In this document: positions 10,305 through 22,200 of the stretch, in pieces
Layout: each line of letters begins with the position of its first letter
How positions within the stretch are numbered: the stretch's first letter is position 1
Assembly: GCF_030704535.1 (NCBI RefSeq)
Contig: NC_081820.1
Span: 26,827,001 to 26,891,000, forward strand
Length of the DNA stretch: 64,000 nt
Source: Vitis vinifera
Lineage: Eukaryota; Streptophyta; Magnoliopsida; Vitales; Vitaceae
Direction of reading: 5' to 3'
Position numbers and translations under genes: made by a program
Notes under the pieces: model-generated
The model's input: the letters and a program-made list of their open reading frames with translations, nothing else
Databases searched by the model: none
Told to the model about the DNA's origin: nothing

Positions 10305-11400
10305 TTTGGAGCAGAGCACAAAGAAGGCCGAGAGAGCAAGCGAGACGACGAGACGCAGCAGAGAGGAAATGGCGAAACGCCCAAGGCTTTTATAGAGTTC
10401 ATTGAGTCTAGGGTTTTGATCAGACAACGTCCGGCTAAGGAAGCCCTAGCTCTAACTTTGGGCCTGTTTTTGTGGCCCGTATCTTCTTGGACCTCTGACG
10501 GATCAGTGAGCTATAGTTTTAGCTATTGTTTTGAGCAAACAAATTTTAGAAAATATGAGAAAAATAAGAAGAAATAAAATAAATTTAAAAAAAATCATAA
10601 AAAATAAATAAAATAGAACAACTTTTTCTTTTTTCATTCTCACTACACCACCTAATTTCTAAAACTGTAAATACGATCTTTTTGAACTTGAAGTATTTTT
10701 CTATTTTTTGTTAAATTTTTCTAAATTTTATCGTTAGATAAATAGATTTCAAATCAAATAAAACTTATTACATATTATTTACTAATTTTTTAAAAATAAT
10801 TGAAAGCTAAAAGGCAAAAAATTAATTCAAGTAATACTAAAAAGTCGTTAAGTTCCAAACCCGATTCAATTAATACTATAAAACATGTAAATAGACTTCA
10901 AATCAAACAAATCATGATTTGTTAAATTCACTCTATGAATTTAATAATTTTGAAACTCAAATATTAATTTAATTAATACAAAAAAAAAGGTATAGAAAAT
11001 GGTCAACAATGCCTCTATTGTTCATATTTTGCGTAGCACTACATTTTCTTACTTTCCAACATGACTTGTTGCTCATTCTTCATGCATAATTACATTTTCC
11101 TTTATTTTCTTATTAAGGTGGCATTAAATTTGGCAAACAAACCTAGTATTTTTAAAAACAATTTGAATTTAAAACCGCTTTTTAAAAACTTGTCAAACAC
11201 TCTTAATTTTAGTATTATTGATCTTTAGCTTGAAAATAATTTTTAAAAACAAGTTTTAGAAAACACGATCATACTATCTCATTTTTTTAAAAACTACTTT
11301 TGAAAACAATCAAATTAAACTTAGGTTAAGCCCAACTTAAAAAAATATCATTTGAAGCCTAAAGTAAATTACATTCAGATTAAAAACACAATTCAAAGCA
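10305..11400. other. P1 promoter side and AT-rich spacer
   Basis: The first ~130 bp is GC-richer leader/promoter sequence of the P1 gene. Beyond about 10540 it is AT-rich, with part of a dispersed TTTTTAAAAAC-type repeat near 11130-11290. Confidence 0.5.
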
Positions 11401-12209
11401 TGGATGAAAATGTCGAGAAATATCAGTGATATATCGTTGATATATAGTGTATCTCTGTTATAGAAATGATATTTGATGGAGAAATATTATTCTAGTGAAA
11501 TTTCAAGAAAAAATCCCAAAAATCAACGATATGACGATAAATCGTCAATTTTCCTTGATATATCAGATGATCAACGTGGGTCAAAATGGTGGTCAAACGC
11601 ACAATAGTGCCCCCACTACAAATGCCACCTAAAAAATGCCAATTTTTACCGTTAAGGGGACTCAAATGATTTAGGGTTCAGCTCACCTTACCACTAGGGC
11701 AAGTTTGCCCCTTGTTAAATATGATGCATTCAACATATATATTCATAGTATTTTTAGTATCATTAATAAATTAATTAAATATTAAAAGATTGTACATATA
11801 TCACAATTTAATTTATATCATTTAATACAATTGAATTAAATTAATCATAATTTTAATATTAATATTTATTTTAAAATTAGACATTATAATCAAAGATCAT
11901 AATATTATTATGAAATAATATTTAATATAATTTATTAATAAATACACACTTATAAAATTCATGTTTTTATCCATTTATACAATATTATTATCAAATATAA
12001 TAAATCATATTATATATATATATATATCAAATTCTTTAATAAAACAACTTTAAAATATCTATTATACTTCTAATTATATTTTTATGAAATTTTTTTTATA
12101 TTTTTATAAATTTTAATTAATTTTAAACGTATCAATAGTTTTAAATATCTGATATATCCGTAAAATCAAAATACCTATATATCCATAATTACTTATATTT
12201 TCATCCTTC
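11401..12209. mobile_element. Non-autonomous DNA transposon (MULE/MITE-like), ~809 bp
   Basis: The element starts TGGATGAAAAT and ends ATTTTCATCCTTC, so GGATGAAAAT/ATTTTCATCC form terminal inverted repeats of about 10 bp. It is flanked by ATTCAAAGCA (11391-11400) and ATTCAAAGTA (12210-12219), a 10-bp direct repeat with one mismatch. A 9-11 bp target duplication is typical of Mutator-like elements. The interior is non-coding and very AT-rich, with several GATATATC-type words near the left end. The short TIR makes the superfamily uncertain; the boundaries are well supported by the target duplication. Confidence 0.65.
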
Positions 12210-12219
12210 ATTCAAAGTA

Positions 12220-12561
12220 CCCTAAGGCCAACTCATCAATTCAAAAGGCAGAAATGAATAATTGTCAAAACATCAGCAAAAAAAAAATGTATAGGTAAGC
12301 AGTAACTTCAGATTTAGGAATAGAAAAGGAACAAAACAACTGAACTGTAAAGATTTAGTGTCTTCCACAAGAACCACAAAATGATGATAGATATTAGTTC
12401 TAAAATAGCCTAGTTTTAGGATATTTTTTTTTTCTTCAAGTAACTAGTCCACTCATGTCTCATATATCGACTAACAATACTTGCACTCCCAACTGTCTCT
12501 GTCTATCAAAGCAGGGCTACAACAAGCATATTTCCAACTTCGGCTGTCGAGGAGTCAGGAT
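12220..12561. other. 3' flank and probable 3' UTR of the SR gene
   Basis: No separate gene is seen. Its right part lies directly downstream of the splicing-factor stop codon and probably contains its 3' UTR; no poly-A site was assigned. Confidence 0.5.
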
Positions 12562-15500
12562 TCAGGCGCTACCTGATCTGGCCTGAAAAGAAATCAAGCT
12601 TGTTATAAGACACGTTAGAAATTCTCATTTGAAGCAAATCACTAGTTGATAAACTATTCTGGTTTGAGTAATGGGAGCTCTAATCATGCTCATGCTCAAT
12701 GGATAGGAGGAGAATCGATTAACACCAAGATCAAAAAAGCATTTTCTTTTTGTAGCTGTTATCTACTCAATGCTACTAGACTATTGCAACTTAACTAAGA
12801 GCCCATTAGAGAGTGATTTTGAAAGAGGTAAGACGCCCTTTCTAACACTTGGAAGCGCTTTCTAATGCTTGGAAGCACTTCCTAGCAGAAATTTGAGTTT
12901 GGCTAATACTTGAAAATCACTTGGTGAGTGATTCTTCCAAAAATCACTTTTGAAAAGTCCTACAAATTAAAAACACTTTAATCAAAATCACCATTCAAAC
13001 TCTAAAAGGGTTCATTAGACATTGCTTTTAGAAAACACTTCTACTATAAAAAAACGTTTCTGAATAGAAGCAGTGTCAAATGCACTCTCAAAGTTATTCC
13101 AACTTGATTTCTTCCAACACCCAGCTTATTTACAGATGATCGTCCTCCGGTTTAGATCGTTCAACATCCTCTAAGTTGTACTAGGACAGTGTACATCTGT
13201 CTAAGAATGTTATATATATTATGTATATGCATGTGAAGTATTTTATCATTATTCAAACCAAGGGCTCACCGGACGGGGAGATGCTGATCTGGACCTTGAT
13301 CGCCTGACAGGAGATGGAGATCTAGATTTTGAAGCTGATCTTGATACAGATCGTTCCAATGATTTGCTGCAGAAAGAAAAGAAACTCAAAGAATGTAGAA
13401 AAGCCATAAAATGTGGGCCATAGAGACAGAGAAAGACGAGGGGGAGAGAGAGAGAGTATACCTCCGGTTCCTTTTTAGGCTCCTGCTTCTACTGGGACTA
13501 TGGCTTCGGCTTCGGCTTCTTGGACTGACATCATACCTCTTCACCTGCTCCAGTTCATGAGCAAAGAAATACCATCACAAATTCATGCCATAGTGTTATT
13601 GGTTGCTTTGATGTAAAAAATGGTAATTGATCCCACACCACAAAAGCTTGGTGTCAAAACATTATTATTGCAAAAATGATGTAACAAAGGGTAGGTTAAA
13701 ACCAGTCATCAAGGAAAAAAAAAAGGTTAAAGAAAGTCATGTTTTTGCTGCATGACCACTCATTTATGGACTCTCCTTTTGCATGAGAAAAACTACATCA
13801 GATCCAAGATGTGTAAAAATAGATGCTCTACCTAGTCGAATTGAAGTTAGAAGCAAGCCTCTCCATATATTATAACTTATAAGGGGAAAATGATCCGTTG
13901 CCACGTATCATAAATAATTGAACAAATTCATATATATTTACCCTAAGTAATTAAGGTCCCAACCAAATTAATAAGATTAAAAAGATTAAAAAGAGGAAGG
14001 TTACCCGAATATAAGCCCTTGCCCAAGGATTTCTAAATTCAGTGTCATCAAGTTTCCGAATCTGAGAAAGAGAAGAACATGTCAGCTGCTGCATTCGAAT
14101 GAAGTTATAATGAATCAAGGAAAAACATAATAAGATGCAACAAGTGGTTTCCCTTGATAACTTACAGCGTATTTCATGTCTTCATGATTGGTATAATCAA
14201 CAAGACCAAAGGTTCCTGAAAATACACAAATAACTTACTTGCAACTGTTTTTTCAAAATCTCAAGGAATAATAATTATGATAATTCAACAGGACAGAAAT
14301 CTCACTGCTTATAATGCTTAAATCAGACCTTATTTGAGGTCAAATGCAGCATATATACTAAAGCATTATTGCTAACATGGTATAGTTATATCTTTCAATT
14401 GTTTTGCTAGGTGGGATATAGTCATCAATACAATTCATTAACTCCATTAACATTGAGAAAGGTTGTCTACATTGAACAACTAAAACGGTATCATCCTGCT
14501 TACAAAAATTTAAACACCTGTTGCGGCTTCAAAAGTCCCCATCCTTTCTAGGCACATGTAAATGTAATTTTTAACCACCCCCCCGCCCCGTAACAGTAGA
14601 AGAAAATGATCATCAGAATAAAAAGCTGGTATTAATATTTGATGTTTAGAAAAATGCTAATAGCAATAAGTATTACAAATCATACCATCAGCATCACGGG
14701 AAACTTCAGCAAAACACACATCACCAGCTTTTCGCATGTGATCCTGAAATCCATTTACCACCAAGGTGACAATATGGCATTGTGAACAAAAGTTTTAAGT
14801 TGTTTGTGAATGTAATACATTCTCCCACCTTTAAATCTTGCCAGGAAGCAGAACTTGGAAGCCCACGAACAATAACTGTACACCAAAATCAGCCATGTAC
14901 TCAGAACCATATAAAGATATTTAAACAAAAGTGTATGAAAGATAGACAAACAGTTGACAGAAATTCTGATACAAGATTCCAACAGTATCTCCCAATCTCA
15001 TATGCACCTCGATACTCAGAATGGCGTGAAACACCAAAGCGGCCCCCACCCCCGCTACCATGGCCACCACGACGATCGCTTGAAGATGATTGCCCTCTAC
15101 CACCATGGGCAAGTTCAACCTGCATTAGCCGTCAAAGAAGAATCAATTAAGGGAAAATAAAATGAAATACACAAGAAAATAGTTGGAAAGTCTTATTACC
15201 CTCAGACGACAACCATCAAAATTATAGCCATCACGACCCCTAATTGCATCTTCCGCATCCCGAGAATTCTCAAACTGCCAATTACACAAAAATAATCGAT
15301 TAAACTCATTATCATACCACATACATCTAAGAAAAAACCAAAGGCTAAAAAATACCTCCACAAAACAATAACAAGGGGGACGAGGTGGGATCTTCAACTC
15401 AACGTCCAATATGCGACCATACTGAAAAGAGCAAAATTTTATATTTGTCATACACATACAATTTTTATGGATTCAATTGAAAGAAATGGCAGGCCCTATA

Positions 15501-16006
15501 ATGTGGTATCCAGTACTAATACAAGTGCTAAACAGCTTTTACATCAAGGTACAAGATGAAAATGATTAGCATTGAGAAAATTTGTAGATAAACAAGAATA
15601 TCACTGAAGGCACCCCTCAACTGAAATAATGTTGGTCCAGAAGCATACTCAGTAATTTAAATGCTAAAACTTATCATGTTAACAGCTACTAGCTAAAACA
15701 TGGGAGTTCATAAACCTGAATAACACAACAATAAAAGTGCAGAAATGATGTGTTTAGCTGAGAATCTACTTCAGTGTGTGAGGATTAGCTTAGTTAATAC
15801 TGAGGTTCACCATTAGAAAGACATAATTGCACTGAGCAATCACTTCACTGAGAAATTGGGAAGCATATATAGAACCATTGCTAAAAATAGACATGGATGA
15901 AAAACTTTAGAACTCAAACCTTGTAGAATAGATCTTCAATTTCATATTCTCTTATATCCGAAGGCAGATTGCCAACATAGATTGTGCGAGAAAATCGGCC
16001 ACTCAT
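12562..16006 (-). CDS. Serine/arginine-rich splicing factor, SR34/SR30 (SF2/ASF) type
   Basis: Eleven coding exons: 15920-16006, 15356-15421, 15200-15274, 15008-15119, 14829-14875, 14686-14743, 14166-14215, 14005-14061, 13462-13544, 13270-13366 and 12562-12582. Lengths sum to 753 nt, giving 250 residues with every join in frame. Domains: RRM1 (residues ~7-80, RTIYVGNLP and CYCFVEFE); a Gly-rich linker (~82-105); the pseudo-RRM RRM2 with its signature SWQDLKD at 124-130; then an RS domain from ~191 ([16 protein letters not shown] and onward). Known role of the subfamily: nuclear pre-mRNA splicing, 5' splice-site choice and enhancer binding, with phosphorylation of RS repeats. A 1.6-kb leader intron and a 687-bp last intron fit a gene controlled by alternative splicing, as known for AtSR30 and relatives. 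The last exon encodes only ARSGSA. Confidence 0.95.
12801..13085. mobile_element. MITE-like insertion in the last SR intron
   Basis: The ends GCCCATTAGAGAGTGATTTT and (reverse strand) GTGCATTTGACACTGCTTCT agree at about 13 of 20 positions as imperfect terminal inverted repeats. Inside, the words AAGCGCTTTCTAA, AGTGATT and AAAATCAC recur in both orientations. No target duplication could be confirmed. It lies wholly inside the intron 12583-13269 of the splicing-factor gene. Confidence 0.4.
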
Positions 16007-16042
16007 TTTTTATACCGGCAAGGGCTCAGTGAACGAGTTTTG

Positions 16043-17629
16043 CTGCATTAAGAAAATACAATCATGTAAATGAAGAAACAATTGCTCATTTTTTTTTGCA
16101 AGGACTCAGGCTATTGTGTTATCCATTGCACTTATCATCATGTACTTAGTTCAACAGTAATGGAATTAAAGCAAAACCAAAACTATGAAGCAAACCAAGA
16201 GAGCAATCCTCGAGGTGAGCGGTGCTCCACAAGCTCCATTGCTCATATGCTCCAAGATGCTCCACAGCTATAATAAATTTGAAATAAAATTTGCTCTCCT
16301 CATCCCCTCTCAAAATTTTGCAGATGTATAGATCTTCTGAGAGTGAGCAACAACTTCCAATTAAAAACAAAGACCCAAAACTCCACCCTGATTTCTCCCA
16401 TTCCCTCTCTACATCCCTATGTATGACAGCAAAGCTCATATTTGTCCAAGCGCCGGTCATCTATCATAAAGAAAGCATCTGTGTCATGAGATGATGTGAG
16501 ATTTTGACATATATCTATGCATTTACCTTACTCAGATTTCTTTTAACTGCAATTGAAGAAAATGATCCTGAAAAATATGCAATATATTTTTCAGTTAAAT
16601 GGCACCCGACACAAATGCCTACTTTTCTGATGTTAAAACATGCACACCAAAGAGACAGTGATTGACAATATACTCGCACAAAAATTGTAAAAAGGGGAAG
16701 AAAAAAAATAAAAAGAAAAAGAAGATACAAACACATGTACGCTAACAGGCACATACATACAGGGAGAAGCACAGGGAATTACAAGGCTACAAGAACTTAA
16801 AATCTTGAACCATAAAAAAAATTAAACCAATCTATCATCCAAAATCTTAGAATCTTGAAGAAGCCACTCCAACTCCAATGTTCATTATTTTCTCAATGAT
16901 TTCTCAGGAACCAGATCGAGGCGGGATGGAAAAGGACAAATATAAAATAACAAAAAATAAATAAAAATAAAAAACCAAGAAAATAGGATAGACAGACCCA
17001 AATTGATACTAAAAATGCAAATCTAGCAATTTAAAAGAGATCCATACGTAAAGCATGTTGGTGTACCAGAACTGATACTAAAAATATAGGTTTAACAGTT
17101 TCCAACTCCCAATGAAAAATTTTGTTGCCATCTGACATCAAACCCCATCCTCGTATCTAACCTTTTTTTTTCATTGAAATTTCATGCTAACCCAGCTTCA
17201 AACCGACTACAAACAAAACAACAAAGCCTTATCGCTAACATTCCTCGTGTTCTCCCACACCACACTTGACTTTTCTTTTCCATTATCCTCTGTTTATCTC
17301 GGGGGGAAAGCCCTCGAAATTTTCCGTGAAAAAAAAAAAAAAGAGTTTTTTTATCGCTCCACTCACCTCGATTGATATCCTACACCAAAATCTCAAACAA
17401 ATTTGCAAACAGGTAGCGTGTCTTCGCAGTTCACACCTTAAATCCACTTTCCCTCGCACAAATTTTCCCTCGTTTCCATAGAAACAAAAAAAACCACTCT
17501 CAAGGCCTACGAATCTCCGAACGCTTCTATGGTCCTCAAATAATATAGATAGTAAAGCAAAAGCCAAAATAATTTACCAGAATGGAAATACCAAAACCCT
17601 AGATTAACGGAGCTCGATTAAGATCATAC
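16043..17629 (-). other. Leader (5' UTR) intron of the SR gene
   Basis: An acceptor (TAATGCAG|CAAAACTCG) lies 36 bp upstream of the ATG, and a donor (CTCC|GGTATGATC context) near 17629 fits the first, non-coding exon at about 17630-17780. The inferred intron is about 1.59 kb and holds no convincing ORF. Long first introns of this kind often carry enhancing or splicing-control signals in plant SR genes; that is family knowledge, not seen here. Confidence 0.6.
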
Positions 17630-17780
17630 CGGAGGAGAAGATTCAAGCAAGAGATGCGAGACTTCGACGGAGCGCACGGCCGTCTACGGTGTTTGGAGCT
17701 TGAGAGCTAGGGTTAGCTCCTTCCTTCTCCTTCGAGAATAGAGAAAAATACGTTAGGGTTTCGATTTGCTTGAGATGGAG

Positions 17781-17995
17781 AATTGTCCAATGGTGATTGA
17801 GTCGGGGTGAGTCGCGGCTCGTGGCGGCTGGTGGGTTGCCTATATAGGGACCATGGTCCGTCTTATTCTGGTGACCAGGGCGCGCCGGTTTGGCACTTGG
17901 TGAAAATAATTGGACCCAAATTTTTCCCAGCCCAAGTAAATATTACTAATTTTTTCTAAAATTAGAATTAGTATTGAAATTATTAAATTTGAAAA

Positions 17996-18055
<60 letters not shown>

Positions 18056-19236
18056 TTTTGATAAAATATTTTTAAATTTATTAATTATAAAAATAAAAAG
18101 GATTTGGTAGTGTTTTTATTTGAAATATTTTTAATTGAAGCATTTTCTCTATATTTTTCAAATAATTACCAATCAAGTGTTTATTCAAAAAATATTGCAA
18201 GTAATTTTTAAAAGTGTTTCTTTAAATTTTATTAATTTTTTTTGTTTAAAAATATTTTTAGGTTAAAACTGCTTTCTAAAATAACAATCGACCGATAATT
18301 AACAATGATTTTAAAAAATATTTTTAGTTATTTTAATACTTAAGAGATAAAAATTTAAAGTGTAACTAATACCAGAAACATTTTATAAAATTATTATTAA
18401 ATGTAATCACATGTTTTTAATGAAAATATTTAATCTAAAATTATTTTTAAGATAATTACTTATTAAATATTTATTTAGAAAACAAATTTTTCAAAGCTAT
18501 AAATGATTTTTTATATTTTGAAAGGTGTTTCTTAAATTTTTTTTCAAATAATTAAAAATATTTTTAAAGTTAAAAACACGTTTTAAAATTATTATTAAAA
18601 AGGCTCTACAATATTGATTTTGATGCACTTTTTGTTTTTTATTTTTAAAATTAGAAAAATATTAATATTTTTTATAATAAAATTTTAAATAAATTTTATT
18701 ATTATTTTTAAACTTTAAAAATAGAATACAAATTATCTTGTATTTTAAAATTTTAAAATAGTAAAATAAATTAATACCTTGATTTTTTAAAAATCATTAT
18801 ATTTCGCACCACAGTTATTATTATTTATTTTAAAATTTTAAAAATAAAAAATATAACCAAACAACGGTATTTTCTTAAATTACCAAATAAAATTTTAAAA
18901 ATAAAAAATATATCCAAACAGCGGTATTTAAAATAAAGTCAAAATTAGAAAAAGAAGAAGAAGAGGAAGAAAAAATAATAACATACTATAAAATCTAAAA
19001 TTTTCTTAAATTAATCTCCATTCCACAATCTCAATGGGATTCGAACTAGGGTTTTACCTCCTTTCTCTCTCCACTACCCACTACCACCCAATCAAAAAAT
19101 AATATAAAAAAATAAAGGCCGCCTCTCAAAATCGGTTGTACACCGGACTTGATCCCTGGATCTTCCGCAAAATCTTTGATTTTTCCCTCCAAATTCCCAT
19201 TCAGTTCTAACCACCTCCGTCCACAGGCCTCCGCCA
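17781..19236. other. Intergenic spacer between divergent SR and TFIIIC genes
   Basis: It contains both promoters, which face away from each other. It has a GC-richer flank at 17780-17890, then a long AT-rich block of AAAATATTTTTA-type words (18050-18900). No ORF is supported. Confidence 0.5.
17999..18051. repeat. (TA)n microsatellite
   Basis: About 26 uninterrupted TA dinucleotides. Confidence 0.95.
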
Positions 19237-22200
19237 ATGGCCTCCCGTTTCCAAGCCGCTTCGCTCGTGGCTTCGCCGTCGTACCCCAATGCCGTCGCCT
19301 GGTCCGACGAGAACCTCATCGCCGTCGCCACCGGCCACCTCGTCACCATACTGGTGATTCTCTTTACTTGTACTGATCATCCGCTGTCAAATTGAGCTAG
19401 CAAAGTTTGATTTTTACACTTCTCGGATTAGTTGTCTTTTTTTTTTCTCAGTAAGCAAACGGGAATTTCTGTTTTTTTTATTTATTAGTTTTATTTTGTG
19501 GTAGAATCCGGCATTGCCATTTGGACCGCGAGGTTTGATAACGATTCCGGCCAACAAGCCCTTTCCGATTGGGGTGATAGAAAGACAAGGTAAATTATTA
19601 TAGAGCAGATTAGATTGTACATGCAACTATATGATCAAAATATAGTGCTGTTTGAATTGTCTATATGTTAATTGTAGAGCAGATTAGATTTCTTTCGATG
19701 GACATTCTCATTATAGAAACCAAATTCATGTTTTTCTTCGAGTTCCATGTTAGTGTGGCTGATTGCTTGAAGTGTTTATATTTGCATGTGAGTGATGGGA
19801 ATATGCCTTAATTTGTGTTTTACAACTCTCTTGCCAGTTACTTTTAATAGGTGACCAGAATTTCCCTTTTTTGCATTTGCACAGTGTCAAAAATCTCCCC
19901 ATGAGTCCTACACTATCGTAATTAGTAATTTGCATCAGTTGTCCATGGTTCAGTTTCATCCGAAATTTATTTTAATTTGGAGTGTTTTGCAGATTTATAC
20001 TCAGGCTGCTTGTTGAGCACTTGTTTATCACGAGACATCCGACCATGTGTTAGATCAATTTCATGGTCACATATAGGATTGGCTCCTAATGCAGGGTATG
20101 AACCTCATATATTTACCATTTTATCATTTTTGTCTTTCCCATTGTTAATTGCTGCAGTAAGGCATCCATAATTATATGGATGACTAAGTCATCTTGTGGG
20201 TTTAATTTCAATTGAAATTTAGTGTGGTACAGATGCTTGCTTGCTATTTGCACCATAGAAGGACGTGTGAAGCTGTATCGTGCACCATTTTGTGAGTTCC
20301 AAGTTGAGTGGGTAGAGGTACGTATGGGAAGGACTTATTGATGCCCCATATTTAGGACTGATGATAGATCGTTTTGTTACCAAAGGGATGCTTCAGAACC
20401 ATAGAACAACAAATGAACTCATGTTGAGTACACGAGTTCTTCATGTGAATAGAGTCCTCACCAAAACTACCAAAAAGATGATGGAATGTTTTTCATTTAT
20501 GTGGTTTCTAAATGCTCTTTCAAGCCAATTTTATCTACTAATAAGCATTTTCCTTTGTTTACAATTTATTGTCCAGTGGTTCATCATAGAGAATTTGATC
20601 TAAATGCATAGTTTTGCTTGTCTAAATGCTAATAATTATTAGAAAAATCTGCTGCTATATCATGGTCATCATGCTGGATTTGTCATCCTCGTCAGGAGCT
20701 TTAATTTGTAATTTCCCTTCTATTTGTATTGATTATATTGACAACTATCTATTGTAACAAACTTCCATAGGTTGTGGATATAACAGACATGCTCTATGAT
20801 TATCTTGCAAATATTAGTTTTGGAGAGTCAGAAACTGCTGTATCTTCTGATGTAAGTTCTTTCACCTTACAATTCTCTTTACATGGTTCTAAATACTGTG
20901 CTGATTTATACTACTGCGATAAGTTGGTACATTTGCTAAGTTATGCTTGTAACTCGACATCTTAATCTTCCATGCAATGATTTTTACTTTTCCGGTGGTT
21001 CTAACTTGCACATCTGTGAAACTTCATTGGAACCTTGTTTCTGATTTTTTCTATATATTCTTCAGGTGTTTCAGCCACATTCTGGCAAGTTGGAAGGAAA
21101 TAATCCACTTCAAATTGTTTATAAGCGTACATCTAAAGCGAGATCACTCAAGAAGATAGGAGAAGATTGCACATATAAAACGAGATCACTCAAGAAGATA
21201 GGAGAAGACTGCACTCTCCCACTGGTAACTGTGAATCAATATGCTTCTCGCAATGCAATGCTGTCATCACTGGTTGTTGCCTGGTCGCCAGTGCTGTGTT
21301 TACCACCTGAAACCGATTCAGCTCCTCCAGATAACTCATCCAACTGCTTTTCTCTACTTGCAGTTGGTGGGAAATCTGGTAAAATTTCCTTTTGGAGAGT
21401 TCATGAACCGCTATCCTATACTGTTGAGCACAGCAGGGTTCCCATCAGTGTGATGCTTGCTGGATTCCATCAGGCACATAACACATGGGTCACTGCAATC
21501 AGTTGGGCATTACTAACTTCTGATGCTTCAAGTCCTCAGGTTTTACTTGCTACAGGGAGTACAGATGGGAGGTGGGTTATTTATTTAGACTATTATTCTC
21601 TGGAACGAAAATTTCTTTTGTTAATATTTATGAGAGAGGATTCTTATGTTTTTTTATCATAAAATGTTCCTTTCCTCTTTGCTTCTGTATATGTGTACAT
21701 GTTTGTTTGCTTGAACCTTATTTCAGTTTCTTTTTTCCAGTTAAAGTAGCAGTATTTTGTGGGGAAAATTTGAATCTTATTTGGTTAATTATTGTGTATT
21801 TTTTTTTATAGCAAAATATAGAAAATTAGGTCTGTGGTCTGTGTTATGATTTTAGGTGGCTGCTTTGATCCTAGGAAATGGTATATTTTTTACTATGTCC
21901 TTTTCTTGTTACTGGAGAACCTAAAAAACTTTAGTGATAAATTAAATCATTCCCTACTACATAGTTAATTGAGTTTGTAATTAATGATAAAGAGTAGAGA
22001 TATTCAACGCTACTGCAATTCTTGCTAAAACAAGGATGAACTATAGTCAAGGTTTACTTTCCTTGTGATGTTCTTTCTTCCAGTGTGAAGATTTGGCTAG
22101 AATACAGTGAGAAATTGCTGAAATCATCTGAGGTCAATGATCCCCCTTTCTCATTGTTGAAAGAGGTAATATTTTAAAAATATGTCTCCCAATTGTTTTA

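Noticed and set aside
14782-15160. Plus-strand ORFs across the SR gene
   Set aside because: They are antisense to exons 4 and 5 of the splicing factor.
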